Of a stretch of DNA of 64,000 nucleotides, positions 20,934 to 32,600 are shown in pieces (the first letter of the stretch is position 1; the number at the start of each line of letters is the position of its first letter). The notes beneath the pieces are model-generated. The model saw only the letters and a program-made list of their open reading frames with translations, ran no database searches and had not been told where the DNA came from. The position numbers were made by a program, and so were the translations under genes. Source of the stretch: Apiospora phragmitis (Eukaryota; Ascomycota; Sordariomycetes; Amphisphaeriales; Apiosporaceae); the NCBI GenBank assembly GCA_038363925.1, contig JAQQWL010000002.1, positions 1,612,001-1,676,000 on the forward strand, in the 5' to 3' direction.

Positions 20934-23076
20934 ATGCAGCAGAGCCGATCAATGTAAGTTTCCCCAGGCTTTATCTCTTGTCTCACCACGGCCATTGCAT
21001 CATGGTGAGGGCCCAAGGCCCAGCTACGTGCATGCTAGGTGGATGTTAGCATTCATCCCGCCCCCGAGACGCCGCCATTGACGCGGGACGGTCATAATGC
21101 GCTGTACTACCTCGTATGACTATGAATTGGCGCTCCGCGACCCAGCTCCAGCAACCCAGCAAATTCACTTCACCGCCCTAACAGCCCTCCTGTCTCCCTA
21201 TCCATCCTCGGCTTTTTGGCATTTCCTCGTGATCGGTACCCAGTACCTTGCCTTAGTCGTCCCCAGCCCTTCCCAGCCCTTCCCAGCCCTGCCGTGTTAG
21301 CACTTAGCTATATACGCCGTTTTTTGACTCGGTCCTCAACGTCCCTCCCACATCAGAGTTACCGATTTTCCAAATGTCCATGACATCATCAACTAATTGG
21401 GTTCCTAGGAAGAAAGTCGCTATAGTCGGTAGCGGCTCGGCCGGTATAGCGTCGCTATGGGCTCTGAATAGGACACACCACGATGTATACCTCTATGAGG
21501 CCGCCGACCGGCTCGGCGGCCATACCAATACGGTCGAGTGGAAGCAGGACAAATACCGATGTCTCGTAGATACGGGCTTCATCGTGCTGAACGAGGCCAC
21601 GTACCGTACGCCCGCCCATACCCCTTGGCTTCTCTTAGTATACAGAAGTGCCACTAACACAATGCAGCCAACTTCATCAATTTCTTGAAGAAAGTCCGTG
21701 TGCCCACGATCCCGACTGAGATGACCTTCAGTGTCTCTCGGGACCGGGGCAAATTCGAGTGGGCAGGGACCAGTCTTGATGCTATCTTCTGCCAAAGGTG
21801 GAATCTGTTCTCGCCCCGGTTTTGGAGAATGATCTTCGACATCGTCCGGTTCAACCAATTTGCCTTGGACTTACTGAAAATTGACGTTGATGGTCCCAAT
21901 CAAGCCAAGACCAACGGTGTCAAAGCTGGTGTCGTGGGCGAGACGACCACCATTGGCGAATATCTCGACAGGGAGGGCTACTCGGAGGCATTCAAAAACG
22001 ATTACCTGATACCCATGACGGCGGCCGTATGGAGTACCAGCCCGGACAAGTGCAGTCTCGAGTTCCCTGCAGTGACACTGGTGCGGTTCATGTAAGTGAG
22101 CCCGGACTCAACGACCAAACACCCATAAACTAACTTGACCAGGTGGAATCACCATCTACTATCCACAGTTGCTGCGCGGCCAGACTGGCTGACCTTGGAG
22201 CATGGAGCCAAGTCCTACATCGATGCGGTTGTGAGAGGGTTCCCCTCGAATCATCTATTCCTCAACACGGCCGTCAAATATGTTGCCAACGATGATGATG
22301 GTCGGGTGCGCCTGCACTTCGAAAACGGAAAGATGGAAGCCTTTGACCATGTCATCCTGGCCACTCATGGAGACCAAGCCTACCAGATCATTGGCCCATC
22401 GGCCACAGCCGAGGAGAAATCTATCATGTTGGCATTCACGACATCCGAAAACACGGCGGTGCTGCACTCCGACGTGGCACACCTCCCGGCGCAGCAGAAG
22501 GCATGGACCGCTTGGAACTATCTCACACTCTCGAATCCATGGACCGGCCGGGACGTCGACAAGGTCTCGTTGACATATAACATGAACATCCTCCAGCACA
22601 TACCCAGGGGGCCGTTTGGCGACGTGCTGGTAACGCTCAACCCTCTGCAGGAGCCAAGGAGTGAGACGGTACAAGGACGATATTCATACTCTCATCCCAT
22701 ATACAACGCAGAATCAGTCCGGGCACAGAACCAGCTGCACCGCATCCAGAACAAGCGTGGGATCAGCTATGCCGGTGCGTGGACCAAGTACGGGTTCCAT
22801 GAAGATGGATTCAGCAGCGGCTTGCACGTTGCCATAGAACATCTGGGTGCGAAACTGCCATTTGAGTTTGAGGACTCTACATACAGCCGAGGCCGTCAAC
22901 CGCGCATAGGAATCAAGGATCACCTCTTGCGTGTGATAATTCTCTTGATCCAGGTCTTTGTGGTGCAGATACTCGAGCGGGTGTTTAGTCGATTTATTAC
23001 ACCAACGAACGCCAAACGCATTACGAATTCAACGAACAGACGAGCGATGGTCAACGGGGATAGGAAAAGGGCATAA
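20934..23076 (+). CDS. FAD-dependent amine-oxidase-type oxidoreductase
   Basis: This is a predicted NAD/FAD-binding oxidoreductase of the amine oxidase superfamily (COG2907-like); substrate unknown. The Rossmann motif KKVAIVGSGSAGIASLWALN is followed by VYLYEAADRLGGHTNTVEW (FAD-binding GG motif) and DTGFIVLNEATYPNF. My preferred model has four exons (20934-20953, 21409-21605, 21668-22091, 22143-23076), 524 residues. The start MQQSRSM joins KKVAIVG over a 455-bp intron with canonical GTAAGT donor and TAG acceptor. An alternative in-frame start at 21374 (MSMTSSTNW) would remove that intron and give 529 residues. Both models are divisible by three. The C-terminal segment HLLRVIILLIQVFVVQILE may be a membrane-associated helix. 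Confidence 0.85.
21261..21290. repeat. Short tandem repeat, 10-bp unit x3
   Basis: Three consecutive copies of a (C/T)CCCAGCCCT unit. It lies within intron 1 of the preferred oxidoreductase model, or in the leader if the downstream start is used. Confidence 0.85.
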
Positions 23077-23569
23077 CTTGGGGTTGGAGTTGGAGTTTTT
23101 GTATATATTATATATCATCATGATGCACATCTAGACTGAAATTAACAGCATTACTTGTATAAATCGAAATTGTTGAAGCTGTCATGTCACTTGAATTGTC
23201 GTCCCATTTTGCAGGCGTCATCGAGTTGCCTTAGACGGGCTGTCCCAGGCGGGCGGAACATGCTACGGTCAGCCAATGCATTCACTCGGTCGGCCTCTGC
23301 AGATCGCCAGACCCCGAATTTTTAGAAGCTACCCCTGCAATCGGCTCCATTACTGGCCGGTACCCCAAAAATAATTCGCTCCCGGGCACACTTCAGCATC
23401 TAGCAATCATCGAACGACATCACACCTTAAACGGCGACATCAATTGCCCTCCTTGAATAAATTACAAGGCCCGCCGTTCCGTTCGTTCTCGAGAGGCGAC
23501 CAAGACGAAACCGGTGGTAGACGGGCGATTGAAGCGACGCCACCACAACAACACCCCCCACCTTCCAAT
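23077..23569. promoter_or_regulatory. Intergenic and COX11 promoter region
   Basis: 3' region of the oxidoreductase followed by the COX11 promoter. The last bases before the start codon (CACCTTCCAATATG) are a normal fungal initiation context. I see no other gene. Confidence 0.45.
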
Positions 23570-24945
23570 ATGAACGCCTTCCCCCGAACGATAGCGACGT
23601 CGCTACGCAGTACATTTCAGACTTCGCCCACTTCGCGATGGGCCTGTTCCTCGTGTCGGCGGGCCCTGAACGCCAGTCGAGGGCAGCAGCTGCAGAAACA
23701 GCTTGGTGGCGGTGGCGCTCAACGGCGGACGGTGTCGAATAGTGCGGCCAAGAAGGCGGCGCAGGATGCTCATGGGGCCCGCATGGAGAAGCTGCACGAG
23801 TTCTACCGGTATAAGAACCGGACGACTATGTAGGTGTGCTTGCTACCTCTCTCTCTCGCTCGGTGCTGGAGGACTGGGTTGAGGGATTGGGTACAGAGCC
23901 CGGAAGAAAGAAAGACAGGAAAGAAAGAGTTGCAGCTGGGCAGATTAGGCCCTGGCTTCTTCTTCGCCCGGGAACGGCTCTGGCGAAGAAGATTATATGC
24001 GACTACGACGGCCGAGCTGGGCGGGAGGGGGCATATTCTCGTGAAAGCGATGACTCGGACACTGGCTGACCTTTGGGGGGGTCTGAACAGGTACTACACA
24101 ATGAGCGTCATTCTCGGCACGGTAGCTTTCTCCTACGGAAGTGTGCCCATGTACAAAATGGTATGGCGCGACCCCTCCCTTGCCCTCGCCTAGCCAGCAA
24201 GAAGAAAGCCAAAGAAGCCTCCTCAATCTAACCCCTCTCCCTCAGATCTGCCAAACCACCGGCTGGGGCGGCCAACCCGTCCGCGCCCCCGGCCACGGCG
24301 GCTCCGGCTCCGACGACCCGAACTTCGACCCGGCGTCGCGCCTGGTGCCCGTGACGGACGCGAAGCGGATCCGCGTGACCTTCAACGCGTCCGTGTCGGA
24401 CATCCTGCCGTGGAAGTTCACGCCGCAGCAGCGCGAGGTGCGCGTGCTGCCCGGCGAGACGGCCCTGGCCTTCTACACGGCGACCAACACATCGGATAAG
24501 GACATCATCGGCGTCGCGACCTACAGCGTCACGCCCGCGCAGACGGCGCCCTACTTCAGCAAGATCCAGTGTTTTTGTTTTGAGGAGCAGCGCCTCAACG
24601 CCGGCGAGACTGTCGACATGCCCGTCTTCTTCTACCTCGACCCGGACATGCTGAACGACCTCAACATGCGCGGCGTCGAGACGGTCACGCTGAGTTACAC
24701 CTTCTTTAGTAAGTTTATTCCCTCCCTTCGAGTAGTCGAGGTCAGAGAGAGAGCGCAAGCAGCACTTTCCACCTCCTCCTTTCTGTTCGAGCCGTCGTAC
24801 GCGGAAGCTGTTTGCGCAAACTATGTTGGAAGTCTAGCCAAGGGGAATTTCCTATTTCACAAACGAGCTGTTCGCTGACTGCCATAATCCTATAGAGGCG
24901 AGGTATGACGATCATGGAAACTTCCAGACTCCTGCGGATCAATAA
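23570..24945 (+). CDS. cox11: Cytochrome c oxidase copper-delivery protein Cox11
   Basis: Cox11 is an inner-membrane mitochondrial protein that delivers copper to the CuB site of cytochrome c oxidase subunit 1. Four exons (23570-23829, 24091-24160, 24246-24708, 24896-24945) give 280 residues. The N terminus (MNAFPRTIATSLRSTFQTSP) is a mitochondrial targeting sequence. The single membrane helix is encoded by exon 2 (MSVILGTVAFSYGSVPMYKM). Exon 3 holds the intermembrane-space domain with DILPWKFTPQQREV and the copper-binding motif IQCFCFEEQRLNAGE. The last exon supplies KARYDDHGNFQTPADQ. Introns are 261, 85 and 187 bp. No defects are seen. The gene is convergent with the methyltransferase. Confidence 0.95.
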
Positions 24946-25455
24946 AATAAAGCTCCCGCGGAAGGGGATGTGAGATAAGTAGTTATACTTAGATATGTAC
25001 CATAAATATATTGTAACAGGCGGCGCAGATATCAACAGTAGATATCTGATGCATAAACTGAACAGGAGACTGGAGTAGGAAATATGAATTCCATATAGGT
25101 CGACCCCCAGTCTTGGCAAGGGCCACGGGGGCTTATAAGACAAGGCCACCTCCCCTCAAGTTTTCAATTGCTTTCCCTAAAATATGTACTACACATCTCC
25201 TTGCAGAGGAGCGATCCTCATGTGTGCCAGCCGAGACCAGAACCAAAACACTGTAGTATTTCCAGACACCATTGACATATTCCATGTATCTTATTATATG
25301 CAACTCGATATATACAAATTCAACTATTAGCTATCGAAAGGTCGCTGCCCTACAATCACGGTCCTAAGAGGAGAGGTGGATTAGTATATCAGGGAGAATG
25401 TTGAGCAGCACTATGGCTCGCAGCCAAGGGTATAGGCTTGGTTTGTTCCGTCTGC
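24946..25455. other. Convergent 3' region, no gene
   Basis: 510 bp between the COX11 stop and the methyltransferase stop. A/T-rich stretches suitable for 3' end processing occur, and no open frame is recognised. Confidence 0.5.
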
Positions 25456-26889
25456 TTACAAAGGCACAATAGCATGAATCTAGAAAAACAAGTAGAACAC
25501 GAGTTAGCACCCTTCGCTAGTGTCGGTGGATGGCAATTTTGAGAGGAGACGCTTACGTGAGGGTTGTTGATGTCTGCCTTGACCTCAGCTAGGAAGTCCG
25601 CGATCTCCTTGTCGCTGCCCCAGTTACCGAGCAGCTTGAACAGCTTGCTGCTCATGCCGTCGATGCCGTCCTCGAGGTCGCGGCGGCCCATCCAGCCGAT
25701 CCGCTTCTGGCGCTCGCCCTTGGCCCAGGGGCCCAATAGGCGCGCCCAGACGGCGCTCGACGACGTGGTCGAAGCCGCGGGAGCGCATACGATCGGCGTG
25801 CTCGCCGGCGGAGCGGATATCGATGCCGATCTTGGTGCAGGCGCGATTCATGACCTCGGTCCAGCGGTGGAGGGCGTGATGCTCCTTCAGGGAAGCGTCG
25901 GGGCTCTCGAGCGGCACGTTCCACTCCTGCAGCTCAAGGAAGCCGCCCGGCTGCAGGTACTGGTAGGCCTGGTCGATGAATTTGTCCCAGTTGGTGATGC
26001 CGAACGTCAGCATGCGGACGTGGATATAATCGAAGCGCTGGTGGAAGGACCAATCCTTGGTCGCGTCGTCGATGTAGAAGGTGCAGTTCACCGGCACGTA
26101 CTCGGGCTGGATCGGCGAGAGGTCCGTCCCGATGACCTGCACTTGCGGGTTTTGGCTAGCGAACTCGATCGTCCAGTCTGTTTGTTGACGCGGTGATCAT
26201 GTAAGTTACTGGACCGAAGCAACACCGTGCATGCCGTTCGATTCACGATATTCCTGGTTAAGGGGGATACAGAAGAAGAAAAAAGAAAGTATGAAAGGGA
26301 TGGTTGCATACTGCCAGTACCGCAGCCGACGTCGAGAGCATGTGTCATATGGATCTTCTGCAGTGGTGCGAGATGGAGGCGGCCACCAAGCAATTCCATC
26401 CATAGAAGGTGCTGCAGCTCTAAGCGATCTATTTCCCGCTGCAAGATGTGCGTTAGCTGTTGTGCGACTTGTACGGTACCTGCATATGTGTAACGTACAA
26501 TGTCATTTGGTAAATGATACTTATCATTGGAGCTCTGATATCGCCGGCCATCCTCAAATCGAAACTGGTAATCCGAAGTGCTTATCGACGTTGACATGCT
26601 GGATGCGACAACGTGAATGGTCAGCCAGGATTGCCCCCTTTGGCTTTTCTTGAGGGTACAACATGGCCTCCTATGGCTCAAGGACTCACGATGAGATCTC
26701 GGAGCCAATTGCGGAGTCCGAGTCTGAACGGCCGGAGTCGACCTCGAGGTCGCTTAATGTCTCGACCGGGTGGATTTGGAAGGGACTGAGCATGTTGGCC
26801 GGAGGCAACTCCGCGGCCGAATGGGAAGATTGAGGGTCTGCATGCCCTGCGACGATGTTCCCGGGCGGCCTGGGCCCCTGTTCATCCAT
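25456..26889 (-). CDS. SAM-dependent methyltransferase (LaeA-like, frameshifted)
   Basis: This is a class I SAM-dependent methyltransferase of the large fungal LaeA/TAM-domain family. Five exons (26690-26889, 26499-26598, 26312-26438, 25557-26177, 25456-25479) give 356 residues once one extra base is discounted. The N terminus MDEQGPRPPGNIV leads into an acidic, Ser-rich leader. Family blocks follow: YHLPNDIREIDRLELQH, motif I LDVGCGTGNW (residues about 135-144), VIGTDLSPIQPEYVP, FDYIHVRML, and a C-terminal KGERQKRIGWMGRRDLEDG. The frame breaks at a G4 run on the plus strand (25728-25731). Removing one base restores IGPWAKGE and makes total length divisible by three, so I infer a homopolymer error. 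The substrate is unknown. Most family members have no defined acceptor, so the LaeA comparison does not imply a regulatory role. Confidence 0.85.
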
Positions 26890-28795
26890 GTTGGAGGTGA
26901 TAGCGTTGCACTGCGGGCCGTAGGTTAGGTAGCAAACAACAACCACAAACCACGGGCAGGTTTGGCGGTCTATGGGGGAAAGAGACCAGGAGGGAGGAGA
27001 GGAGATACAAGCTAGCAGTCCGGGTAGGAAAACGGGGATAGATAGATGGTATAGAGCCAAAGGGCGTACTCTCTGCGGCGAAGACCGAAGAATCGTCAGC
27101 GTAGCTTCTTCTATATCCCCGGCCGTTTCCCCTTCTTAATGAGCGAGTCTCAACCAAGATGGGACTGGGGGCGGGTGACTGACACTGGATACTGGGCACA
27201 AACTGCCCCCCTTCAAGGATCAGGATCCATGTCCCCTGGTCGGGTTGGATAGCGTAGCTGAGCTAACAAGGAACAAAAAAAAAAGGGAGGAAAAAGAGCT
27301 CAGCTGAGGAATCGAGCTAGCAACGGCCACTATTCCACCGTTGCGATGTTCGGCTCGACTTTGACCAATATTGGCCTGGTCCGGTCGACCCAACAGTTCC
27401 ACAGATTGCCATATCCTATTGCTGCAAAGTCAACCTGCCTTGATAAGACCGAACGGGCCGACGGGAAGGAGGAGTAGTCGGCGCAATCACATGAAGTGAC
27501 TGGCTGAGATGACGTTGCAAAGCAAAAAAAGCAGCAATAACTTACACATCGTTTCCTACCGGATTGGGGTGGGAATGTTCCCTTTCCGGCATGCATGCTA
27601 TTCTGGCGGCCGCGCGGGCATGGACGCTTGTCCGCTTGTCATGCACACGCCTGAGCGAGGGAAGACAGGCATTGAACGCACCAATAGCCAGTTGGGCCAA
27701 GCAAGGGCAGTAGATGGTGAGCTGCGGATGCAAGAGAAGACCCCCCGACCTGCATTGGTAGGTTAATGGGTAATGTAGTAGTTCAATACCACCCACACCC
27801 TTCTTTTCTTTGCATGCTTGCATATGTCAGGTCAAGTATGCGTTCTGTTTCACCTTTTTTACAGCAGATGAAATCTTGGAAAGGGGTATACTGTTCCTGG
27901 CCCACGAAGCAGAAAGAAAAGAAAACATCAGAGATATGGTGAACCACCGGAGAGACTTCTGGCGGCAGTTGCAATGAGCTGTGCCGATATCAATATGCGA
28001 CTTGCCCCGCTCTTGGAACAAATCAGCACCACCTTGGCAGGACAGGGACTATTGCAGGTGGTAACGGTTAGGTCCGAGCAAGTACGGCGAATTCTTCTGG
28101 TGAGTTGATAAGTTTCATCGTTTAACATAGACCAATACATAGGGTACCCATATCAGAACCCATACGTTGCTCATCATCCGCTGCGTCCGTAGTGAACCGA
28201 TGTGACGGCGGGCAAACTGACAGCCAGAGAGTGAGAATGCAAGGGCGCTTCCCGCGCTGGGATGCTGGGGTAGCCACGCGGTCAGCAGGGAATTTGGAAA
28301 TCATCCAGAAGGAATGAATGGGCCATCCCCACCCACATCGCATGTTAAGGGTATTCATATCACGCCAACTAATAACCCCGGCAGGCCGAGGTGGTACAGT
28401 AAGGTGGTAGTAGGCCTGTAGGTGACTCGTGATAACGCGCTGCACTGCATCTGCAGGCTTACTTACACCTGTGGATACGTCCCATTGGTCTGTCTTGTCT
28501 GTGAACAGCCGCTCACCCCCTGACTTCTTTTCTTTTGAGTCGAGAGCTTCGGCATTTCTATGCAAGAGATATACTTATTGGATTGCATACGCCTACCTCC
28601 TCACGTAGGTAGATTGGGGTCTCGCCGTTCGTGGTAACGGTAAGGCCAGTATTGGTGTGATAGGACCTTGTGGGTAGTCTGAGCATCGTCTACCAACACG
28701 GCATGTTGTCTAGACTGCAGTTTTGGTTACGACATATCCTGTTAATCTTAGCCACCACCACGTAACTAATGGTCGCCCAGGTGGCCGACTAATTA
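26890..28795. other. Intergenic, no gene recognised
   Basis: 1.9 kb from the methyltransferase promoter to the border of the transposon block. An in-frame upstream ATG at 27060 could lengthen the methyltransferase, but the hydrophobic and then Cys-rich extension is unlike the family. Short open frames at 27509-28565 lack recognisable features. Composition is still ordinary here, so RIP has not visibly spread beyond the element border. Confidence 0.45.
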
Positions 28796-28804
28796 GTCGA
28801 AGAG
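28796..28804. repeat. 9-bp target-site duplication, left copy
   Basis: GTCGAAGAG directly precedes the left terminal repeat and recurs exactly at 47276-47284 directly after the right terminal repeat. Confidence 0.8.
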
Positions 28805-28860
28805 GGGCTTATGGTACCCACCACCTTTAGGGGGGGGTTCCCACCACTTTTAAAAAAGTA
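28805..28860 (+). repeat. Left terminal inverted repeat, doubled
   Basis: The CCCACCAC(C/T)TTTA core occurs twice, at about 28818-28830 and 28840-28852, with a G7-8 run in between. The first copy is flush with the 9-bp duplication. The second continues into TTTTAAAAAAGTA and matches the inner part of the right repeat better. Only one copy exists at the right end. Confidence 0.7.
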
Positions 28861-28990
28861 TTATTATTATATTTAGTTTAAATAAAGTATATTATATATA
28901 TAAACTTAATATGCGCCGGTATAATTTTTATTAATTAATTATTAAAAAAAAGCTTTAAAATATTTAAATTAACTTTATATATAAATTTAA

Positions 28991-29652
28991 TATTATAACC
29001 CGACCTAACCATGCGGCTAAAAAACTCTACTCACCGGCACGGAGATACGATAACCCGGTCCGGCTACGATATCATAATTAATAATCGTACCGTTAGCTAT
29101 ATTAATATATACGTAGCTATATTTTAATATTAAGCGATAAAATAAGTAGCCCTAGCCCGCGTAGCGATAAAACGAGTAAAGGTAGATATAATAACTAGGT
29201 ATAAAGAGTTACGTAACGAGCCCCCGGAGCGACAAGAATACGGCGCCCGAAATAAATTAATCTAGGTTAAATCACCGTAATTTTAAAAATAAATCACTAT
29301 AAATTAATAACGAGATCACCGTAAATTATTAATAATTTAACGGATTAATAAAAAAAGAGATTAAATATATAATAATAAACGTTTTTTATATATTTTATAT
29401 AAATATTTTTTATTTTAATAATTAATTTAAATATTAATCTTAATTTATTAATAAAATAAATAGTTTTAATAACTCTATTATAAATACTTTTAAAATTTAC
29501 GTATTTTAATTATTTTCGTTTTTACGAGCTACTATTTATTATATTAATAAAAACGACTTTTATTACACGTTTAAATACTTTCTTATATTATTAATATAAA
29601 CCTTAATACGTTTTATTAAGTTTTTTTTAAAACTTAAATAACGTTCGTTATA
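28991..29652 (+). repeat. 5' LTR of gypsy relic 1
   Basis: 662 bp, alignable along its whole length with 35871-36532. Differences are almost all C/T and G/A, as RIP produces. Confidence 0.92.
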
Positions 29653-32600
29653 TTTTAATTACTCTTATTCTTATAAATTATTATTTAAACCCTCGAATAA
29701 TAATGCTATAAAAATTATATCTATACCTAGCCTTAATAATACCGTCTAATAAAGAAAGACTCTTATCGCCACCCTTAATACCTCTTAACAAGACCCTATT
29801 ATAGATGTCGATAATAACGATAATAATAATAGACTTATTTAATAAACGTTAATTAAACGAATTAAGGAATTTAAATAAAAAAACGCTAACTATTAATATT
29901 ATTATATTAAACTCGAAAAAAGCGTAACGAACTCTTAATTAAAAACATTTTAAAATAAATACTTTATAATATTAATAAGTTACGCAAAAAAATACGTCTC
30001 TTTTATATAACTATTTATATTATTTAAACCTTATTTAAACGAACTTATAAAAAACGATTAGTAAGTTAAACTATACCGTATAAAGGTATAACGTATTTTT
30101 AAAAATTACGACGGCTTCGAATAAGCCCTTAAATCACTTTTCTAAAACCCCGACGAAAAACGACAGGCGGAAAAAGAACTTAAAACCTTTAAATAAAAAA
30201 GATTAACAGTATTTTACATAGCCGAGTTCTAACGTATTATAACTCGACTAAATTATACCGAAGTTACAAAAATTATAATATATTATTAAAGATTAAAAAA
30301 CAATATTAAGAATAAACTTAGCCGGCTTAACGCCCTTAATAACTTTTTTTTATATATAGAGCTTATTATTAAAATTAATACTTATATATATAAATAACGC
30401 CGCGAAAAATAAGGCGGACCTTAGTAATAAACTAGTTAAACCCTAGTTAATATAAGGCGACCACGTTAATATAACCACATGCCGCCTAAGAATATTACGA
30501 CATATAGCTATTATAATAAGCCTATAAACCTCGACGTTACTAAATATAAAAAATAAAATAAAAAATAACGCGTTACTTGCTATAACTATTAAAAGTAAAG
30601 ATATTACGCTCGAAAATATCGAGCACTAAAGAAAAACTTCTAACGAATTTTAAACAGACGACACATTAATATTATTAAAATAAAAAATACCCCTATAATA
30701 ACTATTAAAAATAATAACGCTATTATTAAATACGGCAGCCTATTTTAAATAGCTTATTATAATAATAAATATACCTCTTACTTAACAAATAAAAAAGGTA
30801 CCGGATAATTCTTTAAAGCCCCGGGAAGTAAAAAGGACCATAGCTAAAACGTTACAATAATACGAAAGGAACGACCCTTTCTTTACGACGAAAATAATAA
30901 TTTAATAAACGATATTATAAACTAATTAAAATAATTTATAAACTACGAACGCTTAATAAATATACTAATAAACGAGTTAATATACGAGATCGCTAAATTT
31001 AAAAACTTAAAAACTAACGGGTAATTAACTATCCCCGATACTCTTTATCTCGACTTAAAATACTTACGCTAAATACTTATTACGGCCGGCTTTAATTAAA
31101 AGATCCACGGTAATTACGCCGTAAAAAACGACTTACGAATTTCTTTTATATATAAAAAACACTTTATACTTTTATAAATTTTATATATACATAACGCTTA
31201 TATAAAACATTTTATAAAGAAACTCGAGTACGAATAGTTTCCTCGAAAGATCGGTAAATAACTTATTACGTAACCATACTCGAATTATATTATTAAAAAA
31301 ACTTAAACATCGATCCCTAATAAACGACGCGTGTACTTACTAATATAAAAAAACTTACAGTAACAATAATATTATTACTTAAAAGGACGAAATTAAAAAA
31401 ACTATTTCGAGAATTAATACCTTAAACACGCCTAAGAAAAATTACGAGCTTATAAACGTTTAAAAAAAAGCGCTTAACGCTTTTAAAACATATAAATATA
31501 CGCTTAATAAAAAAACCCCCTTAATATATTAAAAAACTTATAAAACGTTTATAAATTACCGCGAACTTAATAAACCTTCGAATTATAAAAAAACCCGAAT
31601 TTTAAGTATTAAAAATAATACTTTATACGGAAAAGAGTATAAAAACATCCTTACCGGCATACTAAAAAGCGCCCTATAAAGAACGAAGGGAATAATAACG
31701 ACGATACGAAGATTAATCGTAAAAAATTATTAATTACCTATAAGAGTAGCGTTTAGGAAATAAACGCCGCCTATTATAAAAAGACAATAACAGGCGGACT
31801 AAAACAGGTCCCTATACTAAATAACAAATAATCGAGCTATTTATAAATATATTATACTAATAATAAGCGTAAAAAGAGTCTATATTAAAGCGCTACTCGA
31901 TAACGGAGCATAAAAAAACTATATTTCACCACGAATCGTTAATTACCTTAAACTCGAATAATAATAAAAAAAAGCCCTATACCGACTTAAAACCGTTAAT
32001 AAAAGACTTATAACCTATAACGATAAAAAAGTATAGAAAAAAGTTACGAACTTTCCGGTTAATATTAAAAAACGCTATAAACGAATTACGTATAATATTA
32101 TAGACGTCGTAAGATATAATATAATTTTAAAAATACTTTAATTATAGGTAAACAATTTTAAAATTAATTAAAAAATAAGTTAATTCTAATAAAATATATT
32201 AAAAAGAGGTTTAATTAATAAATAACGGTTTAAAAAACGACCCCTTAATAAATTTAAAATATTTAAAATATATATTATTATTAAAAAACTTAAGCCGAAC
32301 GTTACGACGATTATATTAAAAAAAATATCGGTAATTCGAAGCATTTTTTAATAAGAAATTAAAAATAAGCTTACCGCTTTATACACGATAAAATTATAAG
32401 ATACCCTTTAAAAATAAGAAAGAACCACTATTTATATCTATATATAAATTTAACCAGGAGCACGAATAAACCCTAAATAAATATATTATAAAAAACCTCG
32501 AAAAAAGAGTTATATAACTATCTACGTCGCTAGCAGGCTTCCCTATCCTCTTTATCCCGAAAAAGAGCAAGGATAAAAAACCTAAGTAACGTATATATAT

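Noticed and set aside
1305..26889. Secondary-metabolite cluster (GMC oxidoreductase, FAD oxidoreductase, LaeA-like methyltransferase)
   Set aside because: The genes are separated by housekeeping genes and there is no backbone synthase, transporter or cluster regulator.
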